A DNA stretch of 64,000 bases from Quatrionicoccus australiensis (GTDB lineage: Bacteria; Pseudomonadota; Gammaproteobacteria; Burkholderiales; Rhodocyclaceae), in NCBI RefSeq assembly GCF_020510425.1, contig NZ_JAHBAH010000001.1:1550001-1614000 (forward strand), read 5' to 3'. Numbering within the stretch: position 1 is the first letter of the stretch; each line of letters opens with the position of its first letter. The notes below the pieces were generated by a model. The model was not told the DNA's origin. It searched no databases and saw only the letters and a list, made by a program, of their open reading frames with translations. This document shows positions 24,417 through 31,806 of this stretch, one piece after another. The position numbers and the translations under genes are program-made.

Positions 24417-25138
24417 TGTTGCGCCCCTACTTGCTTCAGGAATTCAGCCGTCTCCTGCTTCGTTGACACCGACTTTTCATCAGTGCCTTGGCGCTTAGAG
24501 AACCAGCCTTTGTCACGCAGCGGGTAGCTGTCCAGCAGCTCGGTCACTTCATCAATCAACACCTTCTCGAGCCGCTTTGCCTGGTCATCAGTCTTGGGCA
24601 GCACCGCGCCGGCCGCGTACGTCGAGAAGTCGAAGCCCGACGCTTTGCGTTCGTAGTAGGTGTTCAGGGTATCCACCGCAAATGTAATATCCGGCTTAGC
24701 AACGCGGTACTCTGCTTGCCAGTCCTGCCAGCGCTGCAACGATGCTTGGCGCATCTTCGTAGTGCCGTACAGCGAGCCGCCATCCCATACTTCTTTGTCG
24801 GTCAGGCAGTGGTAGGCAAAATCAGTGGTGTATGCGCTGCTGTAAAAGACGATTTCACCCAGCGCTGACAAGCCATAGCGAGCGTACTTCTCACCGTGCT
24901 TTGCGTCGTCACCGTACGACCGGTCTTTGCGAATATCGCGGATGAGTTCTTTGCAGCGAGCCATGTCGCGGGCAGCCCCGCGGCTCCCCAGCTCAGCGGC
25001 AGCTTGCTGCTGGCTGAACGAGACGCTGCCGCTTTCTTCGACTTTGTTACCAGAGCCAGCGGCGAACGCGCCGCTCACAGCGAGAGCCAAAGCAGTCGCG
25101 GCGAGGGTACGTGAAAGCGTTCCAACAAACTTCTTCAT
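24413..25138 (-). CDS. Exported protein of 241 residues, unknown
   Basis: ATG 25138 (MKKFVGTLSRTLAATALALA) begins a typical signal peptide cleaved near GAFA-AGSGN; GGATGTGCCCT lies before it. The mature part is mostly helical and charged. It shares the AGSG start of the mature sequence with the next gene product. Second gene of the three-gene exported-protein operon. Confidence 0.6.
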   Translation of the reverse strand: MKKFVGTLSRTLAATALALAVSGAFAAGSGNKVEESGSVSFSQQQAAAELGSRGAARDMARCKELIRDIRKDRSYGDDAKHGEKYARYGLSALGEIVFYSSAYTTDFAYHCLTDKEVWDGGSLYGTTKMRQASLQRWQDWQAEYRVAKPDITFAVDTLNTYYERKASGFDFSTYAAGAVLPKTDDQAKRLEKVLIDEVTELLDSYPLRDKGWFSKRQGTDEKSVSTKQETAEFLKQVGAQQ

Positions 25139-25153
25139 AGGGCACATCCTTTC

Positions 25154-25759
25154 TTACTTCGTTTTGAGTTTGGCCGGCGCAGGCGCCGACAGGAATACTG
25201 GACCAATTGGCGGAGGGTTCTGGCGCAGCCAGGACAGGCGTGCGTCTTTTACCGACTGCGCCATAGCTTCGGCACGAGTGGCATCGGTAGTCAGGGTGTC
25301 TGGGTTAATGCCCTGTGCCCGTAGCGCGTCACGCATGCCCGGGGTACTCACAGGACACTTCGTTTCCGACTGGCCCGCGCACTGCATGACAGTGGCCGCG
25401 TGCGTCAACAGCAGCTGGCCTTGCTTGCCCCAGGCCTGGCTCTCATTACGCGACGCCACCCAGTCGTTCCACTGCTTATCCAGGCCACGCTTGTCTGCGG
25501 TCTCAACGGAGATACCTGCTACGGCCAGTTCCATGCGATACGTCTTGTAGTCGTCCGCATTGGGGCCATAGAAGGCGTAGGCCGCGACGTAATCAGCTAG
25601 CTCGGGCCTACCCTTCGCAGTCATCTGCTCAAGGGCCTTTGCTTGCAGCTGTGCCGCATACCAGGCGTAATGCCGTGCGGCGAAGTCATTAAGCCCGCTT
25701 GCGTGCGCGGCAGACGCGCCGATGGCAAGCAGTAGCGGGACGAGAAGTTGTCGCTTCAT
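25154..25759 (-). CDS. Exported protein of 201 residues, unknown
   Basis: ATG 25759 (MKRQLLVPLLLAIGASAAHA) begins a clear signal peptide; the mature protein starts at about SGLNDF. Two cysteines in MQCAGQSETKC suggest a short disulphide loop. First gene of the operon behind promoter copy 7, 29 bases from the motif. Function unknown. Confidence 0.6.
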   Translation of the reverse strand: MKRQLLVPLLLAIGASAAHASGLNDFAARHYAWYAAQLQAKALEQMTAKGRPELADYVAAYAFYGPNADDYKTYRMELAVAGISVETADKRGLDKQWNDWVASRNESQAWGKQGQLLLTHAATVMQCAGQSETKCPVSTPGMRDALRAQGINPDTLTTDATRAEAMAQSVKDARLSWLRQNPPPIGPVFLSAPAPAKLKTK

Positions 25760-25788
25760 AGAGAATCCTTCGTGGGTTAGGTACGTGC

Positions 25789-25818
25789 GTATAACCACTT
25801 GCCGGACTTCATAGGCGC
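25789..25818 (-). promoter_or_regulatory. Element promoter motif, copy 7
   Basis: Spacer TTGCCGGACTT; it drives the operon 25759-23604. Confidence 0.8.
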
Positions 25819-25825
25819 TGCCCCA

Positions 25826-25852
25826 CGAAAAAGGCCGCTTTCGCGGCCCTTG
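25826..25852 (-). terminator. Terminator of the 26814-25855 operon
   Basis: GGCCGC-TTTC-GCGGCC with AAAAA on its left. Confidence 0.6.
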
Positions 25853-25854
25853 GG

Positions 25855-26814
25855 TTAGTAAATCGTGGTCTTCTCCGTAGAAGTCGTAGACGCGTTGCTC
25901 TTCGACTTGGTTTGCTTGACGCTGCCCGAGGCTTCATCGGTGTATTCAACCTTGCGCCCGTCAATCATGTTGCCCTGGCCGTAGAGGAGCGCCCCACCCT
26001 GCGTCACGGTAACGCCGTCTTTCAAGTCGATGCTGAAGGCCCCAAAGCCTTCAACCTGAAAAGTCAGGGGCCCGTCCACTTTCCACCAACCGTAGTTGAT
26101 GCGCCACTTTTTACTAGGAAAGGCGGCGTCAAGGTCCGCATCGGACAGCGCCATGTACGCCTTACCCAGTTCAAAGCCACGCTGCGCAAGCGACATAGGT
26201 GCGGTGGCAGGCACAATATCGGTCACGCGCTTGCCGAGGTAGTTGGCCGCGTACGTATACGACACGGCGGAGCCCAGGTAATTGTCCCCGTCCTTATCGC
26301 CAATATCTTCGTAGCCCTCCGGGGCAGCGCCCGGCTTGTTGGTTTTCAGTTTCCACACTTGCTGTGCGAAGCCCGGTGATTGAATACCGAGCGCAATGAC
26401 TTCATGCTTAACCAGCGAGGTGATACAAGCTTCATCGGCACCGCAATTACGGTAGAGCCCGCCAACGTACTGCGCAAACGCGTCCTGACTGGCGCCCAGC
26501 AGCTCCGCACGACGTTCAGCGTAAAACACCGGGTCCACCCCAAGGCGGCCCGCAATCATGCCTTTAATCGGCTTGGCGTAGTACCAGCCATGCTTGATGA
26601 ACTCAAAATTAACACGCCCTAGCGAGCCCAAAGTGGAATTCAACAACACAATACCGCCTGCCGTCATTGAAGCCTTGTTGCTGGACTCGTGGCCCTGCTC
26701 ACTGTTTATGGTGGTGGTGCCGGTTTGACCCGTTTTTACGCCAAGCGCCCAGACCGGCGAAGCCGCGGACGCGAAGGCCAGCGCACCGACCACCAGCAAA
26801 GAACTTTTCTTCAT
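25855..26814 (-). CDS. Exported protein of 319 residues, unknown
   Basis: A signal peptide (MKKSSLLVVGALAFASAASP, cut after VWA) leads a large mature domain. There are two cysteines in NCGADEAC and a serine/threonine/lysine-rich tail. The start codon overlaps the stop of the preceding RHH-like gene (TAATG). The family is not recognised. Confidence 0.6.
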   Translation of the reverse strand: MKKSSLLVVGALAFASAASPVWALGVKTGQTGTTTINSEQGHESSNKASMTAGGIVLLNSTLGSLGRVNFEFIKHGWYYAKPIKGMIAGRLGVDPVFYAERRAELLGASQDAFAQYVGGLYRNCGADEACITSLVKHEVIALGIQSPGFAQQVWKLKTNKPGAAPEGYEDIGDKDGDNYLGSAVSYTYAANYLGKRVTDIVPATAPMSLAQRGFELGKAYMALSDADLDAAFPSKKWRINYGWWKVDGPLTFQVEGFGAFSIDLKDGVTVTQGGALLYGQGNMIDGRKVEYTDEASGSVKQTKSKSNASTTSTEKTTIY

Positions 26815-27107
26815 TAGAGCCCCCCGTCCAGAGGCGCATCCGCAGGGTCAAGTGCGGCATCTACGGTAGCGCGGAGCTGACCCTGCTTACCGAGCTTGCG
26901 AAGCCAGGTAACCAGGTCATCGGGCAGTTGCACACTGGTACGTACGCGGGCTTCGTTGTTCACTTCACCCTTTGCACGGCGAGCGACACGCATACGCTTG
27001 TTGCGGGCATTCGCCAGGCATTCGCGTAGGCGGGTTGAGAACTGCTCAGGGCCTTGTTTCAGCTTGACGTGCTGGCGTTCAAGAATGTTGAGAGAGATAA
27101 GTTGCAT
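26814..27107 (-). CDS. Small protein with an RHH-like C terminus
   Basis: The 97-residue basic protein has a C-terminal ARVRTSVQLPDDLVTWLRKL that fits a ribbon-helix-helix strand and helix. Its first residues (MQLISLN) match those of the tiny gene at 27226 (MQLFSLN), as if promoter, leader and start were duplicated. It may be a local regulator or relaxosome protein, but neither can be shown. Confidence 0.5.
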   Translation of the reverse strand: MQLISLNILERQHVKLKQGPEQFSTRLRECLANARNKRMRVARRAKGEVNNEARVRTSVQLPDDLVTWLRKLGKQGQLRATVDAALDPADAPLDGGL

Positions 27108-27138
27108 AGTCCAATCCAGGTGGTTAGTAGGTATAGAC

Positions 27139-27168
27139 GTATAACCACTTTGACGCATTCATAGGCGC
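27139..27168 (-). promoter_or_regulatory. Element promoter motif, copy 8
   Basis: Spacer TTTGACGCATT. A perfect GTGGTTA/TAACCAC dyad follows. Confidence 0.8.
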
Positions 27169-27225
27169 CCGGCAGGTCACCCGAGAGACAGCCCACTTCA
27201 TTGGCGAGCCGGCCAATGGCCCCGG

Positions 27226-27354
27226 CTACTCAGTAGGCTCCGGGCCCCAGGCACCCGCGAGCAAGACCGCCAGCACGACAAGCAGAGCCACCGCGCATAC
27301 CGGCACGACAATGCCGTACAAGGCATCAGGCCTATTGAGAGAGAAAAGCTGCAT
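27226..27354 (-). CDS. Tiny membrane protein of 42 residues
   Basis: After MQLFSLNRPDA comes one strong membrane helix (GIVVPVCAVALLVVLAVLLA) and a short acidic tail. It starts 30 bases after promoter copy 9. Similar in style to the other small membrane peptides of the element. Confidence 0.5.
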   Translation of the reverse strand: MQLFSLNRPDALYGIVVPVCAVALLVVLAVLLAGAWGPEPTE

Positions 27355-27384
27355 GGTCACATCCAAGTAGTTATAGAGAGGTGC

Positions 27385-27414
27385 GTATAACCACTTTGGC
27401 GGAGGCATAGGCGC
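27385..27414 (-). promoter_or_regulatory. Element promoter motif, copy 9
   Basis: Spacer TTTGGCGGAGG. The flanking CCGGCAGGYCRCCTGAGAG is shared with copy 8, a sign of duplication. Confidence 0.8.
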
Positions 27415-28140
27415 CCCGGCAGGCCGCCTGAGAGCCAGCACCCACTTCATTGGCGAGCCGACGAAGAACCGCCGGGTAACGTGGCCCATGCCCCCTACTG
27501 GCACAGACATACCAGACCGTCAAAGCACTCACGTTGATAGAGAGACGGACAAGAGGCCGGGCAAAGGGAATGGCCAAGGCGTGACGGCATCCCTACGCGG
27601 CAATAGACAGGCTGGAGGGAGACGCTAAACACATCACCATAGAGGACAGCGCAGCACACGCGACGGCCGCCCATCCGGGCTACACACCCTGGATTGAAGC
27701 CAACGCCCCGGCGCCCGCAGGCCACTCGTCCCCGCCGCGGCCTATGGCCGCTTCTCGCCAAAGAAGATAGGCAGCGCACAGGCGACGGCCGCCCGTCCGG
27801 GCTACACGCCTCGGAGCCCACACCAGAGCGCCAGCCAGGCGCGCGCCACAGACACGCCAGGCCGCCCGCTGGTTGGCCGGGCTACCTACCCCGCAGCCCC
27901 ACGCCACCAGCCCCGCCAGCAGCCTTCCCGTTGGTCCGGCAGCCGGCTTGACGACCCAGGCACCCCTACCCCACGACCGGCCAGCCCGCCTTATAGCTAT
28001 TGCCTATCGAAATGGCCCGTCTTATCGGTTTTGTGAATATGTCACTTTTAGGGGGCACCCCGCCCAAAAACAGCCGCCTTGCCCTGTTTTGTCGTAAGTC
28101 GTTGTTTTATAATCATTTTACCGCCAGCGTCCGTCTTATG
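27415..28140. other. Gene-free stretch with short direct repeats
   Basis: No reading frame here looks like a protein. CGACGGCCGCCCATCCGGGC at 27661 recurs as CGACGGCCGCCCGTCCGGGC at 27782, and a degenerate copy stands near 55594. A right palindrome half (27446) and a TCTCGCCAAAGAAG half (27735) are present. Confidence 0.5.
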
Positions 28141-28142
28141 CG

Positions 28143-28166
28143 TTTTTACCATGCATGACTATACTA
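28143..28166 (+). promoter_or_regulatory. Second-class promoter with TATACT
   Basis: GTTTTTACC, GCATGAC and TATACTA are arranged as in the promoters at 12820 and 57794. It is the start of the rightward run of small genes. Confidence 0.6.
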
Positions 28167-28219
28167 TAGTAAGGAAGCACATAAGCGACCTACCAAACTC
28201 AACATAAGGAACTGCCACC

Positions 28220-28351
28220 ATGCGTAATTTCATCATCTCCCTCTTCACCGCCCGCGCTACCCGTGAAGCCCAAGCCCGCGCCTTCGACTGGAACACGAAG
28301 CACTACAACACCAACCGCGCTGTTGCCGTCCAATCCGGCGCCCGCTACTAA
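28220..28351 (+). CDS. Small basic protein of 43 residues
   Basis: AAGGAACTGCCACC precedes ATG 28220. The peptide (MRNFIISLFTARATREAQAR) is amphipathic and basic. It is the first gene after the second-class promoter. Unknown function. Confidence 0.5.
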   Translation: MRNFIISLFTARATREAQARAFDWNTKHYNTNRAVAVQSGARY

Positions 28352-28388
28352 CCCAACCCACAAGCCAACCCCCTACGGAAGATTCAAC

Positions 28389-28739
28389 ATGAAAAACACC
28401 ACCACCTACGAAACCCTGTCCGCTGCGCTTGACGCCGCATTTGGCATAGCAGCGATTGATACCGCCGCCATTAAGCAACTGCGGGTGTTCGAGTATGCGC
28501 CCGCCACTATCGACAGCGTGGTAGCCGCCGCCATCACTCCGAAGGCTCGCGAAGCGGTCAAGTCCGCCATTGCCGCCCTGGCCGCGGCCATGCGCAAGGC
28601 GCACAAGCGGGCCGAAGTCTACTTTGTTGATTCCGGCAAGGACCTGGTTGTGGCTCTTGTATGGAACAACAGCCGCGGCAACACCTGGCAGGCCGCAGCA
28701 GCAGCCATCCCCGGTTTTGGCGCCAAGCTCAAAGCTTAA
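28389..28739 (+). CDS. Unknown alanine-rich protein of 116 residues
   Basis: ATG 28389 with GGAAGATTCAAC upstream is chosen; the longer frame has a proline/threonine-rich artificial start. The protein (MKNTTTYETLSAALDAAFGI) is helical with a basic patch (RKAHKRAEV). It lies in the rightward cluster of small genes. The family is not recognised. Confidence 0.5.
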   Translation: MKNTTTYETLSAALDAAFGIAAIDTAAIKQLRVFEYAPATIDSVVAAAITPKAREAVKSAIAALAAAMRKAHKRAEVYFVDSGKDLVVALVWNNSRGNTWQAAAAAIPGFGAKLKA

Positions 28740-28818
28740 CAACCAACCAACAGGGCGGCGTTATGAGCGCCGCCCGTTAATCCCAAACCCCAACTACTGC
28801 AAATCGGAGCCACACCAA

Positions 28819-29028
28819 ATGCAAATCCACAAACAAGCCCAACGCGCCAAAGCCCTGGCCGTAGCAATCGTCATTCTCACCGTCGGCGTCTATGGCGACC
28901 GTATCGGCAGCGCGCTTATCGGCGGCGTCTTCAAAAGCGTTGTTCAGGCCGCCAAGTATCAGCCGGCCCCGCTGGCCGCAGCCGACACCCAGCCGGCTAA
29001 CGTCATCTACATCCCGGCCGCCCTGTAA
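28819..29028 (+). CDS. Small membrane protein of 69 residues
   Basis: GGAGCCACACCAA precedes ATG 28819. One hydrophobic segment (ALAVAIVILTVGVYG) near residues 12-27 is followed by an amphipathic region and a proline-rich tail. Part of the same rightward cluster. Confidence 0.5.
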   Translation: MQIHKQAQRAKALAVAIVILTVGVYGDRIGSALIGGVFKSVVQAAKYQPAPLAAADTQPANVIYIPAAL

Positions 29029-29063
29029 GCCCCTAACCCCGCATACACCCCGGAGCACCCAAC

Positions 29064-29294
29064 ATGCAAACGACCGCCAAAATCACCGCCACTGCAAAAG
29101 CCCTGGCCCCCCTCGCACTCGCAGTGCTGCTTGTCAAAGTGGTGCCGACCAGCAGCGACCTTATCAAAGCCGCCCAGGTGCTTGTGCTGTTCGCCCTGGC
29201 CGTCCGCGCTACCCAGAAGGCACCCCTGCTGGCCGACTACTTCGCAGCGCTGCGCCAGTGCACCCGTAGCCCCATCAGCACCCGCCGCGCCTAA
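29064..29294 (+). CDS. Small membrane protein of 76 residues
   Basis: CGGAGCACCCAAC precedes ATG 29064. Two hydrophobic segments (LAPLALAVLLVKVV and VLVLFALAV) suggest a hairpin in the inner membrane with a basic end. Function unknown. Confidence 0.5.
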   Translation: MQTTAKITATAKALAPLALAVLLVKVVPTSSDLIKAAQVLVLFALAVRATQKAPLLADYFAALRQCTRSPISTRRA

Positions 29295-29358
29295 CCCCAC
29301 AGGCGGTGTTCTACGCGCCGCCAGTCAATCAAAACCAACCCACCCCTACGAGACCATC

Positions 29359-29502
29359 ATGACCCAAGCCCAACGCACCCAATCCGCAAAACTGGCCGCC
29401 GACATTCGCGCCCTGGAACACGCTACCCAGACTTTCAACAGCCACACCTTCGCCGGCCTTCTGGCGAAGAAACGCGCAGCCCTGGCCGCCCTTCCCGCTT
29501 AA
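29359..29502 (+). CDS. Small helical protein of 47 residues
   Basis: The frame MTQAQRTQSAKLAADIRALE gives a single charged helix. It lies 64 bases after the previous gene and 14 before the next. Weak evidence apart from position and codon use. Confidence 0.4.
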   Translation: MTQAQRTQSAKLAADIRALEHATQTFNSHTFAGLLAKKRAALAALPA

Positions 29503-29516
29503 CCAGGGGACGCCGT

Positions 29517-29705
29517 ATGACCACCACAGAAGCCACCGCAGCCTGGTATGCAAGCCGGAGTATTACCCGCGCCCAGGTGCCGGCCTACACGCCGCGCTGG
29601 CGGGGCGGTTATAGCGATAAACCGTTCAACGGCGCCAACCCCATCCCCCCCTGCGGTTGCCGTCCCGGCCACGACTGCGCGCAGTGCAACCCCGACAATA
29701 TCTAA
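29517..29705 (+). CDS. Small cysteine-rich protein of 62 residues
   Basis: The C-terminal CGCRPGHDCAQC holds four cysteines and a histidine, a plausible zinc or metal site. The start overlaps GGGGACGCCGT as a ribosome binding site. It ends the run of small genes and is followed by a terminator. Confidence 0.5.
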   Translation: MTTTEATAAWYASRSITRAQVPAYTPRWRGGYSDKPFNGANPIPPCGCRPGHDCAQCNPDNI

Positions 29706-29710
29706 CCCCC

Positions 29711-29740
29711 AACCGCCTCCAATCCGAGGCGGTTTTCATT
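29711..29740 (+). terminator. Terminator of the small-gene run
   Basis: AACCGCCTC and GAGGCGGTT pair, then TTCATTTG. Confidence 0.7.
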
Positions 29741-29791
29741 TGCCCCAACAGCTAAAATAGCGGCCGCATTTTTTGAGACAGAGCACCCGCC

Positions 29792-30034
29792 ATGACCATC
29801 ATTAAAAGACCCCCGAACATTTACCGTGTAATCGACCTTGCCGGCCCAGAAGGCAACTTGTATGAGCTATTTCGACTTGTTGAAATCATGTGTTCCCACA
29901 AAGAAATCGACCCCCGGCCAATCGTTCAGGAACTCACTACCGCCAATCAGGAAAGCCACGCAAAAATGCTGGCCCTACTCGACCAATACTTTGGCGATAT
30001 TTGCGTGTTCTACGACTACCCCGAAGCGCAATAA
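29792..30034 (+). CDS. Unknown acidic protein of 80 residues
   Basis: The protein (MTIIKRPPNIYRVIDLAGPE) has no signal peptide or membrane segment. TGAGACAGAGCACCCGCC precedes the start. Terminators lie on both sides, so it forms its own unit; TAAAATAG at 29754 may be its -10. Family not recognised. Confidence 0.5.
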   Translation: MTIIKRPPNIYRVIDLAGPEGNLYELFRLVEIMCSHKEIDPRPIVQELTTANQESHAKMLALLDQYFGDICVFYDYPEAQ

Positions 30035-30056
30035 GCAACACACCAGCCCCACACCC

Positions 30057-30088
30057 CAAAGCCGCAAATCACCGCGGCTTTTGTTTGT
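30057..30088 (+). terminator. Terminator of the 29792 unit
   Basis: AAGCCGC and GCGGCTT pair around AAATCACC, followed by TTGTTTG. Confidence 0.65.
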
Positions 30089-31286
30089 CCGCAACCCCCA
30101 CAACGCGCCCCGGCCACACGAAAAAATAGGTACGCCTACCCCAAAACTCCGGCCATTCCGCACAGCCCGGCGGGCGAAGTAGAAAACGGTATGTCCGGGT
30201 TTCGTAGCACCCCTCGCCGACTTCCCCCGCAGTCCCCGCAAGAGCACCGGCCAATCCGTTAGGGAGAAGTAGCGCACGAAAGCGATAGCGTCAAAGGGAG
30301 CAGCAGCAACTTCACTGGCGAGCCGATGAGTGCACCGGATGAAGCCCCCGTACGCGTATCCCCTGCTGCACTTCGCAATCACAAAAATTGACACCCCTTC
30401 CCGTGCAATCCGCACACGAAATTAAGTAGCCCCTTTTGTGAGACGGGGTGTGCAAGACGCGTCCGCATCCAGCGGCATCCGCGTTTCGTTTCACTGCACG
30501 CGACTGTCCCCGCTGGCCGCTTGCGTCAGTTGTTCACTGTTAGGGCTATTACCAAAAAGCCCCCAGCACACACTACTTCATCAATGAACACAGGGGGCAC
30601 CAGGTAATGCCCCATTTCCCGGAACACACTCGACACAAAAAGCATCACATCAAGCTTGTTGATACTCAGCGAGCGTTCCTACATCTATCGCAGCAATCAA
30701 ACGACAAAGGGGCGCGTTTTTGCGTGATGAAGCCGGGGCGTGTTCTGGTTTTCGCCAAATAACTATTGTTGCGCCTTACCCGGTGAGAGGGAGCCGCTCT
30801 ATTTGCGACGAAATAGCCCAGGGCGCGCGTCGTATCGGCCGGCCCGTAATGTGGGGTAGCGGGCGGAGGGAGAGGGGTTGGGTAGCTGGTATTCGCTGGA
30901 GAGGTGGGGTAGATGGAGGGTGACTACACAGTTGTGACACAAAAACGCCCGCAAAGCCTTGTGTGGCAAGGGTTTAAGCCATTTTTGCGGCTGGCATGAC
31001 AAAAATAGACCAAATCACGCAATCCACTGTGGCACAAGGCTTTGCGCCGCATTACCACACCGTGAAAACGTCTCTGAGAATGCAGGGTTCGAGTAGCCCG
31101 GCGACCTAAGTCCCTTCCGTTGCTTCGCCAAAGAGGTGACGCCTGGCTGCCCGTCCCGCTGGTCCGATGCGCCTGGCCTTGGTGCCATCCCGCGGAAGAG
31201 GCTTACGGGCGGTCCAGCGGTGGGCGCAGCGTGCGTCCGCTTGCCCAACTTATTTGGCGAGCCGAGGACTGCCGCGTGTGTTCCCG
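30089..31286. other. Gene-free stretch, candidate oriT region
   Basis: No convincing reading frame is present. The stretch lies directly before the accessory protein - coupling protein - relaxase genes, the place of oriT in R388-like systems. It contains a 14-base long-range inverted repeat (30950-31046) around AT-rich sequence, the word TGTGGCACAAGG shared with the iteron region, and palindrome halves at 30311, 31122 and 31250. Confidence 0.45.
30950..31046. repeat. Long-range inverted repeat, possible oriT
   Basis: CGCAAAGCCTTGTG (30950-30963) pairs perfectly with CACAAGGCTTTGCG (31033-31046). Between them lies CATGACAAAAATAGACCAAA. Nicking sites cannot be named from sequence. Confidence 0.45.
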
Positions 31287-31316
31287 GCGCCTATGAAGCG
31301 GCCCAGGTGGTTATAC
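31287..31316 (+). promoter_or_regulatory. Element promoter motif, copy 10
   Basis: One of only three rightward copies. Spacer AAGCGGCCCAG. The accessory gene at 31354 starts 37 bases downstream. Confidence 0.8.
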
Positions 31317-31353
31317 GTCCTTACCTATTAACTACCTTGGGAGACACACCCTT

Positions 31354-31806
31354 ATGACCCGCAAGACTTCTTCAACCCGCCGTGCCCGCCGCATCACCAG
31401 CGTTGAGTGGCCGGAGGAGTACGACGACGAATACGCCATGCTCGAAATCATGGCCGGGGACCCGAAGAACCCGCTGCCGCTGGCGGAGTGCATTCGTCAA
31501 ATGGCGCGCTTGGGCATACTGGCCCGCGAGCACATCTACGCCAAAAACGTGGAGGACGACCGCCGCAAGATTGACCGCCAGGAACGCTTCACCTTGCTGA
31601 AGTACATCTGCCAGAACAACATTCTGCTGCGCGAACAATCCCAGCTTTCCGACGACGACCTGGACGCTATTGCCCACGACAGCGAGGTGTTTGCTACTCA
31701 GTTCCTGCGACAAGGTGACGCCCTGGAACTCGCATCCGTGCAACTCAAAAACGAGCGCCTGCGTGCCTTGGGCCTGCCTGCTCCGTCTGCCGCGGAGGTG
31801 AAGTAA
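31354..31806 (+). CDS. Probable relaxosome accessory protein (TrwA position)
   Basis: The 150-residue protein starts with a very basic stretch (MTRKTSSTRRARRITSVEW) and is otherwise helical and acidic. It stands between the candidate oriT and the coupling protein, overlapping the latter's start (TAATG), exactly where plasmid R388 has the DNA-binding protein TrwA. I see no diagnostic RHH motif, so the role is inferred from position. Confidence 0.55.
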   Translation: MTRKTSSTRRARRITSVEWPEEYDDEYAMLEIMAGDPKNPLPLAECIRQMARLGILAREHIYAKNVEDDRRKIDRQERFTLLKYICQNNILLREQSQLSDDDLDAIAHDSEVFATQFLRQGDALELASVQLKNERLRALGLPAPSAAEVK

